A stretch of 64,000 nucleotides of DNA from Tillus elongatus (GCA_964006375.1 OZ023267.1:24555239-24619238); one strand, 5' to 3'. Positions 1 to 38,082 are shown, counted from the first letter of the stretch. Made by a program: numbers and translations. Notes: a model not told the origin generated them from the letters alone.

Positions 1-190
1 GTCTGTACTTAATGTATATTAAATAAGGATAATCCTATTTTAAAACTTCAATTCAAACTCAACTGTGCTAGGCATTGATTTATATTTGTTTTTCTATTCA
101 CCTAGTCGATTATTTTCTGTTACTTTATTTTTATCTATTTGTTATTTGTTTTGTTTTGTTTTTTATATTAATTTATTTTATATATTTTAG

Positions 191-25187
<24,997 letters not shown>

Positions 25188-26047
25188 ACCACTTCTTTTT
25201 TTTTGCGAGCGCGCATCCGACACGAAACCGACTGTGTTTTTTCCAATTAGTATAAAGGAAGAAAAACAAAAGGAAACACAGACAATTAACAAAGTAAAAC
25301 AACCTGTGCCACTCGGAAGGCACACACTATCAACATTACTGGTTATGTTATTTGGCCAAATTACTCTAAAAATTTAGCAATTATGCTTTCTGCTTTCTTA
25401 CCCTAGACTAACGTTATAGCTCAGTTCTTGAAACTATTTTATTTTAGTGAGATTTGTTTATTATATCATTAAAAAAAGCTTCTTCATTAACAATTTTTAT
25501 CTCCAAAAGCTTTTTTTTACATCACATAAAAGGGATAGCCTTAGTTTTGCAATTATTTTTATTTTAAATAAACAATTTGCATTTTTATGTTTAGTGTTGT
25601 TTTTTTTTAAATAAAACCTTAAACCCTCAAAAGAATTTAATCTGGATCTAACATTTAATATCACTATCTAAAACTAAAATTTGTTGAAATACTTAATAAA
25701 TATTGGTCGGCTCTTATTTTGAAATGACATAAGTCTTGCGACAAATAAGAAGAAATGCCATATATTGGATATTACATAAACGAGGGTATACAGGCTGTCA
25801 CACGACGAGCTGCGGCGATCGATTTATCGAAAATTAGACATTGAAAAATTTTCAAAATTTGGTTATATACAATTCAGCTAACATTTTCGAAATGACTGCA
25901 CTTCCAGTTACACTGGAACACCCTGTATATTCTTGCATTTTTAGTTTCACACTTTTATTGTTTAATGTCATATACCTAAGTCTAACCGTTTTTGCCATTC
26001 AAATTTTCTCAACAATGACCTTTGCAGGCCAAAATATAATTATAATT
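25188..26047. other. 3' UTR and intergenic sequence
   Basis: Includes the candidate poly(A) signal at 25567. After about 25600 nothing is recognised. Confidence 0.5.
25567..25572 (+). terminator. candidate poly(A) signal of the SHIPPO gene
   Basis: AATAAA 380 bp after the stop codon, followed within about 30 bp by a T/GT-rich stretch (gtttagtgttg plus a T run), the usual layout of a cleavage/polyadenylation site. No transcript evidence. Confidence 0.45.
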
Positions 26048-26823
<776 letters not shown>

Positions 26824-26989
26824 TCGAACTTTTTTCCTATATGGAAGCTTTCTTATTTAAGGTGTGTATTGGTTACCCTATTAAAAGGGACCTACTTTGG
26901 CAGATTTTGATAGTTTTATACAGGGTGATGGTTGAATTTAAATTGAAAAAACCGTCAAAAGTCAATATTTTCAAATGAAAACGCCTATT

Positions 26990-27096
26990 AGCGAATTTTC
27001 ATTAAGAAAAATTCGCTAATAGAGAGGTCATGATGAAAAGCTTTTGAAATTTTTTTTGTAGATGAGTGCGATTTTGGGTCCCTACAACCCAAAACC

Positions 27097-27100
<4 letters not shown>
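26990..27100 (+). repeat. left end of Helentron/HINE-like family (H6), diverged
   Basis: ttagcgaattttcattaaga with fold-back attcgctaatagagaggtc, then about 60 bp to a (TA)n tract. The right half of the element is replaced by unrelated sequence after the TA tract. Confidence 0.5.

Positions 27101-27190
<90 letters not shown>
27101..27190. repeat. (TA)n microsatellite after H6
   Basis: 90 bp of TA. The sequence changes character from HINE-like to unrelated across it. Confidence 0.97.
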
Positions 27191-27193
<3 letters not shown>

Positions 27194-27545
27194 TGTGTCC
27201 CAAACTGGATGGGAATGTATTGTTATCGCCGTTATTATTAGAGATAGGGAGACAGTTAAATCAACACTGTTTTGTAGAATTTCATGCTCATTCCAAATAT
27301 GACTTATATTTTGCCTTGCCTCTTTTCGTTTTCGAGTTATTTGGGAAAAAACAAAAATTTTCAATTTCTTTATTCTTCAATATCTAAGTAGGCGTTGATC
27401 TGACATGTCTAAGACTTGCACATTATCAGGACACTTTTTACAGGGTAATCTCTTTGTGCTATTCTCAACTTTTGATTGTCATTTGTTTTTGAGCTACATG
27501 TATCAACGTTTGTTTTTATTATGACAACCATATTGGAATTTTTGT

Positions 27546-27590
27546 TATTATGGGTTCTAAAAATCAGCCGAATTTTTAGAACCCATAATA
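27546..27590. repeat. perfect inverted repeat at 5' edge of Penelope fragment
   Basis: 19-bp arms (tattatgggttctaaaaat, 27546-27564, and its complement 27572-27590) around the 7-bp loop cagccga. Both strands encode the same IFRTHN segment, so the arm is an inverted copy of the start of the fragment. Confidence 0.9.
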
Positions 27591-28333
27591 TCAAAACCGT
27601 ATTCACAACAGAGCAAAAACTGTCAAATCTGATAAAAACTCCCAAGGATACGATTCCAATCGAATCCCACGGAGTTTACGAATTTCCTTGTTCCGACTGT
27701 TCCCGAACTTATGTAGGACAAACAAATAGACGCATCCACAATAGAATATATGAACACACCCTCGCAGTTAGAAAATCCGACCCTTCATCGGCGCTGGCCA
27801 TACATCATATTCGTACAGGACACAAAATAGACTTCGATAATGCCAAAACAGTAGCACCGGTTTAGAACTTCAAAACGAGAATTAATCGCGAAGCAATGGA
27901 GATTGAAAAACGTCCCGATTTTTTAAATAAAAGAGATTATGGTCTTCGCCTTTCGACTACTTGGAAACCTACTATATCTTCATTACAAACACACAAAACG
28001 AAATTAAATTCCACAGACAATTTTATTGCCCCATTATCTGTCTCAACAAATGCCGCTGATCCTTCTAATCCTCCTCATCCTTTAAGTAACGTGTCCAAAG
28101 CCCCCCACTCAATTGATCATGACCCTACTACTTTCACTGATAACGAAGCAGGTAGACGGAACGATATATGTAACACAAGACTTGCAATGAACTGCCATAT
28201 CTCTCTGAGGCCTAGGGTTGAACACACTGAGATCTCACACATCTTCGGCGAGATTTGGGGAGTAGGCAGATTGAGGCCCCGTAATCGAGCTACAACAACC
28301 CAACCCACCTTTGTCAACCGCTCTAAGGAGTAG
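27572..28333 (+). pseudogene. Penelope-like element, GIY-YIG endonuclease region
   Basis: Penelope-like retroelements fuse a reverse transcriptase to a C-terminal GIY-YIG endonuclease. Visible here are RIFRTHNIKTVF, LSNLIKTPKD, then GVYEFPC (27671), CSRTYVGQTNRRIHNRIYEH, ALAIHHIRTGHKIDFDNAKT and, after one in-frame TAG at 27863-27865, INREAMEIEKRPDFLNKRDY. The GIY-YIG residues Gly/Tyr, Tyr/Gly, the Arg in NRRIHNR and the Glu-His are present. The frame otherwise stays open for 254 codons to 28333. The RT domain is absent. The inverted repeat at the left suggests the usual complex Penelope 5' end. Confidence 0.85.
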
Positions 28334-28369
28334 GCAGATTGAGGCCTTAGAGTGTCCTTACATGTTTCT

Positions 28370-28415
28370 TTTACCTCTTGAAAATTGCTCCAAAACTGGA
28401 GGCGAAACGTCGAGT
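28370..28415 (+). ncRNA. decayed hammerhead-like motif in Penelope 3' region
   Basis: CTCC/GGAG stem followed by GAAACGTC (28404-28411) and preceded by CTTGAAAA where CTGANGA would be needed. Hammerheads are known in Penelope-like elements. This copy lacks an intact core. Confidence 0.3.
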
Positions 28416-28458
28416 TTTCATATATTCTGGACGCGGTTCAACCCGAGAACCAAATATG

Positions 28459-28462
<4 letters not shown>

Positions 28463-28495
<33 letters not shown>
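28463..28495. repeat. (TA)n microsatellite
   Basis: 33 bp of TA at the junction between the Penelope tail and H4. Confidence 0.95.
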
Positions 28496-28498
<3 letters not shown>

Positions 28499-28627
28499 AT
28501 ATAAAAATTGAAATTGACCCCGAATATGTGTTCTAGGGGGCCTAGTTCGCGCTCATTTAAAGAAATTTTTTTTAAGTTCTAAAGTCGCGATCTCATTGGT
28601 GAATTTTTTAAAGAAAATGCACTAAAA
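28463..28627 (-). mobile_element. Helentron/HINE-like fragment H4 (left half, inverted)
   Basis: Starts at a short (TA)n (28463-28495), then aaacatataaaaattgaaat, gaccccgaatatgtgttct and, at the right, the fold-back end ttttaaagaaaatgcactaaaa. It matches the left half of H3. Joined through the TA tract to the Penelope 3' sequence. Confidence 0.6.
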
Positions 28628-29452
28628 TGGATTAAGGGTGTTTCAACTGAATTAAGTTCTTAGAGATTCCAGTTTGTAGAGCCACCCTCTCTTTCCCCCT
28701 TCCTTCTTTCTCTACGTTTCGGCTGCTTCTTAGAAAAATATCAGTGTTCTCTGAAATTTTTGTAAACTTGACTATATTCTAAAGTAAAACTACTTTAAAA
28801 AAATCTCAAGGAAGTAAGAATGAGATCGGAAAACCTGAGGCGAAAGCTATTACACCTACACTTCTCGATACGGATTACCGCCATTTTCTACAAATCTGTA
28901 CTATTCTAAAAACTTTAGCAAATGATACAACAGACATTGAAACAGTTATTACATTTATTGCATCCGGCACAACAATTTATTAAAGTAATATAAACATAAT
29001 TAGCATTAAAACAAAGTTAACTTTCTCTTTTCTGTAGTCAATTATACATACAATCTATACAAGTTCAACTGTACAGTATACATTTAATAATTAATTAAAA
29101 GTAAAAACGAACATAAAAGAAAACATACATGATAAATATTTCAGTAGGTATCTAACGGATTTATAAAATTCTTATCTACAATGTTCTCTTTCTTCAATAT
29201 AAGTCTAATAGTTAACAAATATAGTACAACAATCGAATCAGATCTATATAAAATACATTGTTTTTATCCTAATGCATTGTTTTATAATGTTTTGGCTTAC
29301 ATAAACATTTACATATACTTCTGAGAACTGAGCGAATTTATGTAAATGAATGTAAAAAGGGTAGAATTGACCATCAAGTCAGTCTCAAATTGTTTTTGAC
29401 AGTTCTAATACTGAATTTGTTTTATCCTATCTTTAATAATAGGTAGTGGCGT
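28628..29452. other. AT-rich spacer, nothing recognised
   Basis: No frame or repeat identified. Confidence 0.5.
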
Positions 29453-31690
29453 GCGGTCCATGGAAGCCAGGGAAGCATTGCTTCCCTTAAAATAACGAAT
29501 ACATACCTAAACCGCCTAACTAATTTAATTATTAAAATTTTTATTTCGCAAGCTCACACACATAATTATTTATTATGCAGCATACTGTATTTGTATATAC
29601 GCTCCTAGCAAGGTGAATGCGACCGATTGCGGACAGCATGAACCTGATCTGATACTACGAGTGGATGCATGCAATGACTTCGGTTAAATACACGTAGTCA
29701 GCAAGCAACTTTATAAAAGAAACCTAGGCTCGGCGCGATGTACGCATGTTTTTAGAACGTGTTGTACTACGAAGACCCGATGCGAGTACAACGTGAATGT
29801 GCCTGATTATTTCGTATATATAAGCAGTCGAGTAAGTTAAATACATTGGCATTTTATGATTATTAATATAGCTGCAACTAGATCAGATTTTAACAGCGGC
29901 GTCGGTGGGGGTGGGAATTTACAAACTTTACGAACAAGTGGTAATAATAACTGTGATTGTATTGTATGTTTTTTGATAACTAAAGGATTTTAAGCTTTAC
30001 TGTTTGCTGAAAAACTTGCTATTACTAATATAGGTAGGCCGAAACCTACTATAAAAAACTTAAATACAAAAATTAAAACATGTACCTATTCGACATTCCA
30101 ACGCGGAAAAAACTCATAAACAATATGAATGGTTAACGGGTTGTGAAAACATGAATAAACTGTTGTTGGTCTTGTAGTCTATTTGTGACTGAAAAGGGGT
30201 TGTGGAATAAAAGTGGGTTTTCCGACTTGAATAATCTACATAAACTAGTACAAAGACATGTAATGTCTAAACCGCATTTACAGACCATTTTAAAATTAAG
30301 TGTCTTTGGAAAAACGCGAATTGAATACGCCGTTGACAAGCAGATTAAAATTCATCGTCAACACAATGAACTGGCTGATAAAAACAGAAACATATTAAAA
30401 AGACTTATTGATGCTATGTGTTTTCTTGGTCGCAGCATGAATTGGGCTTCAGGGGTCATGAGGAAACAACTACATCTGCAAATAGAGGAAACTTTCAAGA
30501 CCTAGTTTATTTAATAGCCAAATACGACATTTGTTTAAAAAATCACTTTGAACAGTCTAATGTTTTTCGCGGGACATAAAATCGCATTCAGAATGATTTA
30601 ATTTCGGCTGCTGCCACTATTATTTTGAACAGAATTAAATCGGAAATTAAACAGACTCATTTCATTGCTATTATTCTAGATGAAACAATCGATGTAACTG
30701 ATTTAAGTCAACTATCTGTAGTAATACGCTAGGTAAAAATGGATGGGAGTATACAAGAAAGATTTTAGGCTTTAAAAATATGACAAAAGATCGTACCGCA
30801 AACGCTCTATATAAAATTGTGCTTAATATTATGAAAGATATTGAGGAGGCTGATAATAAATTAATTGCCCAAATATATGATGGGGCTGCTGTTATGGCCG
30901 GACGTTTAGGAGGTCTTCAAGCTAAAGTGCGGGAAACGTTCTCCATTGCTCTATTTGTACACTGTTGTGCTCATAAATTAAATTTAATTTTATCCCAATC
31001 TATAAATCATATTAAAGAATGTAAAGTGTTAAATGGCTGCTTTTTTTCCAAATCTACCAAGCGCACACAAGCCTTAGACCCAATTGTTAAAAAGCGTTTA
31101 CCCAAAGGAGCTGCAACCCGATGGAACTACAACGGCAGGGTTGTGTAAACTGTATTTGAACACCGTGAATCGTTAATTGAACTTTTTGAAAACATCATGG
31201 AAAATAGCAAAAATTGGGACGCAGAAACAATAAATAGTTCTAGAGGATTTTTGGATGGTTTGAAAGGAGACTTTAATTTTAATTTTTTACCTAATATATT
31301 TTCGGAAATATTTTCGTTTTCAGATAATGTATTTAACATATTGCAATGTAAAATAAATGACATTGGTTTTTGCCTGAAAAAAATTAGTGAATTTAAATCC
31401 ATTATAATTCAAAAAAGGAATAAATTTGATAAGTTCTAGGAAAAAACAATTGAATTAGGAGAAGTGGAGCCACGAAGAAAGCGTCTGCGCAATGATAATG
31501 TGGCAGACCTTCAAACTTCTTACCGCCGCCTTTTCTACGAAATTAGAGATCAAATTCAGCAGCAAATTAACTGCAGATTTGATCATCTCAGTGACCTGAA
31601 ATTTCTTGAATTGTGTAATTTTGGAGGATTTAAAGGGATACCTTTCCCAGATTGAACAGCGTCCAGAATTTGTTAAAACTCACCGTTTCA
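29453..31690 (+). mobile_element. hAT-type remnant (ZMYM1-like transposase lineage)
   Basis: Begins near TAGTGGCGTGCGGTCC, close to the CAGTGGCG... ends common in hAT elements. It contains fragments of a ZMYM1-like transposase (about 30185-31660). Right terminus not found, so limits are approximate. Confidence 0.5.
30185..31660 (+). pseudogene. ZMYM1-like hAT transposase, fragmented
   Basis: Segments in order: RHVMSKPHLQTILKLSVFGK and IKIHRQHNELADKNRNILKR (DUF4371-like N-terminal region), then QIYDGAAVMAGRLGGLQAKV and VHCCAHKLNLILSQSI (the YDGA and CCAHKLNL signatures of the hAT catalytic domain), then KRLPKGAATRWNYNGR and EVEPRRKRLRNDN. At least five stops or frameshifts, including 30502, 30579 and 31146. 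The C-terminal dimerisation region is not seen. A dead copy. Confidence 0.75.
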
Positions 31691-31734
31691 GCGCGTATAT
31701 TGGAGCCATTTTTATAAGGTTATGCGAAAATAAT

Positions 31735-32290
31735 AAGAAATCTTCTCTAAGGCCTCAACCTGCCTACTCCTTGGAACGGACAAGGCGTGGGATGGGTTGT
31801 TGTCGTTTGATTACAGGGTCTTGTGTGTTTTGTTTCTTTAACGTCGACCTATTTCCGCGACTATGGCCAACCACCGACGCCAGGGAGCAGTTTCACATCA
31901 GCACGATAAAAATTTTGCCGAACCCTTGCCTTTCTGTAAGGAGGGTAGGTATCTTTAGCGTGCCTAACATCGCCTGGATACGGGACCGACGGCTTTACGC
32001 TCCCTCCGAAGGGCGTAACGTGCAGACATTTAACTTGCTCAAATACAATGCCACAACCTCGGTTGATGTTAATTGAACATCTCGATGTATGTACTGAAAA
32101 GGTGAAAGGAAAACCCTGGGATCGAATCCAGTAGCCTTAGGTTCAGGTGCACACGTTCATGCCATTGAACCACAGAGTCTCTATGTCTTAATATGCATGC
32201 TACCCAAATCTCATTGAATATCGTCTCTAAGGTCCCGGTTCAACCTAGACCTGAGAGAGATCTGGGTAAGGCCCATTTATCAGGAGATAT
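31735..32290 (-). repeat. Penelope 3' remnant interrupted by a SINE
   Basis: taaggcctcaacctgcctac and the reverse complement of gtctaggttgaac-like sequence resemble, on the - strand, the 28200-28345 tail of the Penelope fragment. SINE 31811-32180 splits it. Confidence 0.4.
31811..32180 (-). mobile_element. tRNA-derived SINE
   Basis: - strand copy: head with gtggttcaatggcatgaacg and box B-like ggattcgatccc, body with gaagggcgtaacgtgcagac, tail at 31811-31850 (tttgtttctttaacgtcgac on +). Confidence 0.75.
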
Positions 32291-32690
32291 TCCCCAATCA
32301 GCCCATACCAGATAGAAGCCCATTTCCAAGAATTTATGCATGGCTTTGCAAGACCTGTACTTTTAAAAACTCCAATGTGATTATAGGAAGACCTAGAATG
32401 GTTATAACATTTCAGGTGGAACAAACTGTCTGGCATAGACTTTAGCGTAATCCAGGTACGTACACGTAAAATTACAAATCTTTTAAACATCATCCACGTT
32501 ACTATTTGGACTATTTTAAAATATAATCAGCTTCATACTTGTCATATATAGTGGGTTTAAGCATTTATAAGGGTTGGTTTTCATCAGAAAGAAATATTTT
32601 GTACTTGGTTATTGCAACAACTAGTAGCCATCCCAAGATTTTTGTATCAATTAAATTTACATGCTAAGTAAGCTTCTCTCGAAGCTTAAT
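32290..32690. other. unassigned spacer
   Basis: No recognisable frame or repeat. Confidence 0.45.
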
Positions 32691-32691
32691 C

Positions 32692-33330
32692 ATGAATTTT
32701 CATACCGATAATATTGGGGCCGAGGATAATCGTCTTGCAGTTATTGGAAGTCAAAATCAGGAACATTTTTCTGTGAATGTTTGGATGTACATTGTCGGTG
32801 ACTTTCTTAGCAGACTTCATATTCTACCTCAAAGAGTAAATAGTGAAGACTATCACAATTTTTTTGAATTCGAACTACCCGAACTTTTAGAAAATGTTTC
32901 ATTAGAAGAAAGACAGCAGAGGTGATTTATGCTTGCTGGAAGCTCACCTCACTTCACTTATTAGCATGTATGTTCTTAGAACAAAATTACGAAGGACGTT
33001 GGATTGATCGCGCTGGACCACAATCATGGCCACCTAGGTCATCATATTTAAACCCTATAGATTTTTTCCTTTGAGGGGGGGGGGGGATATTTAAAATAGC
33101 TTGTTTATAAAACTGCAGTCAACAAGTCAACAATGAAGAAGAGTTAAGACATCACATAGTAGAGTCATGTAACCAGATAAGAACTACCAGATAAGAACTA
33201 CCCCTACAAAATTACGCAGAACGTTGGATTGATCGCGCTGGACCACAATCATGGCCACCTAGGCCACATTTCAGCGAGTTAGGTCAGGCCAATGATACGA
33301 TGACCTAATGCCCACATTGATGTGAAAGGG
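32692..33330 (+). pseudogene. Tc1/mariner-like transposase remnant T3
   Basis: EHFSVNVWMYIVGDFLSRLH, ILPQRVNSEDYHNFFEFELP and LLENVSLEERQQR match the middle of an arthropod IS630/Tc1/mariner transposase lineage. Then FMLAGSSPHFT stands where a (F/H)DGAPPHF triad motif should be. Downstream GRWIGR...DLTP-like sequence is shattered, and a roughly 50-bp piece (acgttggattgatcgcgctg) occurs twice, at about 32995 and 33220. Family distinct from T1/T2. Confidence 0.65.
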
Positions 33331-33942
33331 GTAATTTGCAGGAACTATTAAAACAATTTTTTTTTATAATTTAATATTTCCTTTGCGATTATCATGTTAA
33401 TGATATTAAGAAAAGTGGCCATTAATTTACCATTAGCATTATCCATTATTGGTAATTTGTAATAACATTTCAGTACATTTTCTTCTTTTTAAGATATCGA
33501 TAGAAATTCTTTAAAATCATAGATTGAAGTTTGAAATTTACCGAGGAATTTGGAATCAAATACTATAAAGCGTTACCTACCTGATTAATAGTTGCTTTTC
33601 TAAATTGACTTATTTGAGCAAAAAAACCGAGAGACGACTTTTGTCTAGTTTAAATAGTGGAAGCGTTTAAGAGCCCCACTTGCACGAAAAACAGTACCTA
33701 TGGTATTTTTAAAAATTTGAATTCTATAGGTAACCCCTCATGCATGTCATTCGTTATATTTGAAAAAGAACGTTTGGCCATTTGTAATTGGGCTTGGTTC
33801 TTTTTTAGACTTGGAAGAATTTGGAAAAAGATTTAACCACTTGTAATTGGAAAACAAATGAGTTTTGAGACCTATCTTTCCATTAACTTTTCCGCTTATA
33901 GTCTAGTCGACAGGTTAGAAAAAATGGGGTTAGGTGGGAAAT
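33331..33942. other. unassigned spacer
   Basis: AT-rich. The last 40-60 bp before 33943 may be an eroded outer part of the following long inverted repeat. Confidence 0.45.
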
Positions 33943-36117
33943 GGTCAGAAGTTAATGAAACTTTGGGATGTTGTTTAGAGGTGGTTAATTAACATTTTCT
34001 CAACTTTTGGATCTCGAGGACCCTGTGCGAAATTTTCGACCTTTCTCCGGTTTTTTCCTAATAACTTTTTTCCCTTACACACTACGGCAAAAACATCTAA
34101 GACTTTTTGGTAGAGCGTTAAATTTCCTACTATTTTGACTAATCAAACATGTGTGTCAAATCGTTACCGAAATATGGCGCTTCGAAAAAAATTAATTTAT
34201 CAAAATTCGTTAAAAAATGCCGAAGAATGCACAATTCCACCTTATTTCTTCTGTTATACCCGAACTATTGTGAAATATTGTTGTCATTATGATTTCTGGT
34301 TACAACCGCCAACTTCGAAAACCCCCTCAAAGCACCAAAGCCGCAGAACGAGCTCGACGTTCTGCATTACAATCAGCAACCAAAGTCGCGTTCTCCTCAT
34401 CTACCAAGGTGACCATTGCACAAGAAAAGTTATTGGCAAACGATCACAATAAGAGCGCATTCATTTCGATATTGATGACACGAATGGCAGATGCTAGCAT
34501 TGAAGTGAAGCAGGCATATGAGGACGCCAACGTCATGATCGTCAACACCGCCATATCCAAGGCCAGCGAATTTGACAGCGTCATCAATACTGCTGAAGAT
34601 GTGGACATACTTATTCTGTTGACAGCATTAAGTACTTCCACAAAGAACAGCTATCTTCAGAAAAGTGGAAGAGGCAGTGATCCCAGTGTCCGCTACTAGA
34701 CAAGTTCCTGCTCTTTTCCCCCCAAGGACACATTTTTCCTTCACGCAGTGAGTGGTTGTGATACCACGTCAGAACCGTATGGATTGGGAAAGAAAAAAAT
34801 TTGCAGCACTTACCTGAAGAATATCTCACTTTCTGCAGCAGTGGCTCCGTTTCTCACACCAAACGCTACTCTTCAGCAGATCAGCGACTCTAGAGAAAAG
34901 TTCGTGGTAGAAATTTATGGAGGCGACATTGACAATGACAACCTCGACGACCTGCGGCATCGATTATTCAGACGATCAGTGACTAAGGCTAAATTGCAAC
35001 TGGCCCGCCTACCACCAACAAGGGACACGGCCAAATACCATCCCCTCCGCACTTACCAGCAGCAGCGTGGTTAGCCAATGAACATCTCTCATCAGTTTCG
35101 GACTGGAGCCTAACCTCGTAAGAGGTACTACCAATCCCCACAACCAGAAATGCTGCGCCGGATAACATCCTCCAGATTGTTTCATGCAAGTGCAGCACCG
35201 GAGCTTGCAGCTGCAAGAAAGCAGGCCTTAGGTGCTCAGCAATGTGCAAGCACTGCACAGGCCGCGAAAACGCTCCCGCAACTGATTTGAACGAGGAGGA
35301 CTCACCAAACATAGTCGACGAATACGACGATGGCGAGGACATCATTAACAGTCTGATCGCTCAGGAGGACGACCAGCTGTTAGAAGCAGAACCAACGGCT
35401 AAGAAATCCCGACAGGAACCGTAATGAGTACAAATGAGTACCTACTATGATTTGTACATGTATATATGAGTACCTTTCAATAATAATATAGCTATTTCAT
35501 ATAATGTTTCCTTGTGAATACCTTAATATTGTTAATTACATTTATTTTCCACGAAAGGACTACGTTTTTTTGCCTGCCCTGGGATAATTATGTAGGGGGG
35601 GGGGTATCAATCCAAAAAGTAACAAATATCAATACCAACATGGAGTGAGTATGGTTGGATTTCATCAGAGAAGAAAATTAGCTTTTGTGGGTTGGTTGGG
35701 GGTTTCCGAAGTTGGCGGTTGTAACCAGAAATCATAATGACAACAACATTTCACAATAGTTTGGGTATAACAGAAGAAGTAAGGTGGAATTGTGCATTCT
35801 TCGGCAGTTTTTAGCGAATTTTGATAAATTAATTTTTTTTTCGAAGCAACATATCTCGGTAAAGATTTGACATACAAACATGTTTGAATAATCAAAATAG
35901 TAGAAAATTTAACGCTCTACAAAAAAGTCTTAGATGTTTTTGCCGTACTGTGTAACAAAAAAGTTATTAAGGAAAAACCGGAGAAAGATTGAAACTTTTG
36001 CAGCAACCAGCCCCCCCTCCCCCTCTTTTTCACACAGGGTCCTCCAGATCCAAAACTTCAAAATATGTTTATTAGCCCTCCTTAAAAAATTTCCCAAAGT
36101 TTCATTAACTTCCGACC
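33943..36117 (+). mobile_element. 2.2-kb element with about 390-bp terminal inverted repeats
   Basis: 33943-34332 (ggtcagaagttaatgaaact at its start, ttacaaccgccaacttcg at its inner end) is the reverse complement of 35698-36117 with scattered changes. The interior holds a degraded SGCDTTS-type coding region. The layout is that of a cut-and-paste DNA transposon, but no DDE-type transposase is visible. Confidence 0.7.
34289..35424 (+). pseudogene. SGCDTTS-family protein with Cys-rich C-terminus, broken
   Basis: Readable segments: TRMADASIEVKQAYEDANVM, EDVDILILLTALSTS, then FLHAVSGCDTTSEPYGLGKK, LFRRSVTKAKLQLARLPPTR, and a Cys-rich piece with SCKCSTGACSCKKAGLRCS-like spacing near 35180-35260. 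An acidic tail ends KKSRQEP at 35424. Proteins with DVDILxLL and HAxSGCDTTS are frequent in insect and cnidarian genomes, usually unannotated. The Asp-rich first motif could suit a nuclease fold, but that is my inference. Stop at 34697 and frameshifts near 34740 and 35100 show it is dead. Confidence 0.55.
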
Positions 36118-36245
36118 TTCTTCTATCTGAAACTAAATTTCGACTGAAGTATTAGGATTGAATAAGAAATCGCATCGCAAAATATTCCCTCGTACCCTGT
36201 ACACACACATGCCCGCAGACCTCCCTCTAGCACACACACACACAT

Positions 36246-36318
<73 letters not shown>

Positions 36319-37006
36319 TTGCAGTTTTTTTTTTAATCAACATGTACTACACATTACAAAAAAGTACATACTGCACTTGTAACCTGTTTTTTTCGTCATC
36401 CACTTTTTTTCATGGGATGTTAAAGACTGATTTTAGATTTTTCTTGCAAATGTTAAAAACATAGATGATAATAAAAAATAAATACTGCAAATTACACGTA
36501 CCTAATTACCATCTAAATAGAAAAACACAGTCTAATGAGCAAGTTTTGGTATTATGGTATCAATTCTCAGAAGTATAAAAGTACACACAGTCAACTGTCT
36601 TTATTTTTATAATTGTATATATTGGTAAGACATTACAGACCCTGACTGCAGCAGAAAAAGGTACTGCTAAGAACACAAAGAATGTACTCTTGTTAAAAAT
36701 TTTTGTGTAAAGTGTTTCATACAACAGATATGTTACTTATCTATAACTACAACAATATCTAAATCACTTATTTCAGAGATTATACTTATAAATTCGGAAG
36801 TTGATTGTAAAATGTATTCCCAATCATGAATTTTTTACTTAGTTGCGGGCTTGTTAATTCATATCAAAAAAATTCATTTAGCGAAATCAATTAAGTGCTA
36901 CATAACTAGATAGAAAAATTGCAGAAATTGTGCCAACCGCTATGATAATGGCATTATTATCATTTTTAACAATGCTATTTCCGTAGCAAATTATTTTCTT
37001 TCTTTA
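36118..37006. other. spacer with (CA)n/(TA)n, nothing else recognised
   Basis: Holds a short (CA)n at about 36228-36243 and the TA tract at 36249-36316. The remainder is AT-rich. Confidence 0.5.
36249..36316. repeat. (TA)n microsatellite
   Basis: About 68 bp of TA preceded by a short (CA)n. Confidence 0.97.
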
Positions 37007-37456
37007 GGGGACGTCCAATTAATTACGTGAGGTGTCTTTAAAAAAATATTAGACACCTGCCTCTTCCTTGGTGCGATATGGTGGGTCCCCCACTCTCCGC
37101 ACGTGAATTTACCCTAAAGTTTTTAAATAATTCAATTTATTCCATATGTTCATGTATTTTTCTTCATACCACTAAATACCTGAAAGCGTTAATAAGGATG
37201 TCTTCTATGTCCTTAATTTTTTCCGTTAAATAAAAGGAGAAAAATTATCCTAGATTTAAGGTGTATTATAATGAATTTAATTGAATTTAGTAAAAGTAAA
37301 AAGTGGGCTCCGGCCCCACTTTCCCTAATTCTTCATTCACTCCATGGGCATTTATGTGCTTCCTCTATTGTAATGATTGGACACATGACGTCCAGCCTTT
37401 CGGTAGTACAGGAAGACTGTCATTAGACGTATCTACATCCTCCCAGTGCAGCCACT

Positions 37457-37630
<174 letters not shown>

Positions 37631-37913
37631 GCATTGAAAACGAAACAGACCGATTTGCGTCCAGAGAAATTTTTTTTAAGAAACGCTGAAATACGTCAAT
37701 TTTAATATTGAGGGGGACATGTTTTGACATAAAACTCAACTTTGTCAAATCAACCTCTTAAGGGTGGTGATAACAACTCTTATATTTTAAATAGGGAACA
37801 TTGGTCGAGTGTTACATCATTTGAAAGATCTTTGTTTTCTGAATGTAGCACGCTAATTTTTTTTGAAGTTTTATGAACTCGTTTAAAAATTATTCACAAT
37901 TGAAGATGCAAAA

Positions 37914-38024
37914 ACGCATTTCACTCATTCCGATAAGAAATGTGCTGATAGTCAATGTTTTGTTGCTTTGTGAACAAAAAATTGACTATCAGAACATTTC
38001 TTATCGGAATGAGAGAAATGCGGT
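37914..38024. repeat. hairpin next to T2 transposase start
   Basis: Arms of about 45 bp (catt(t)ca/ctcattccgataagaaatg and complement) with a short spacer, the same structure as in T1 at 23479-23590. Confidence 0.7.
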
Positions 38025-38082
38025 TTATTATTTCAATTTATCGGTCGGTTTGATACTTGATAGTACTACCGAAAATTAACTT

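Noticed and set aside
36228..36316. (CA)n/(TA)n stretch as a regulatory Z-DNA element
   Set aside because: No gene nearby. Simple microsatellite is sufficient.
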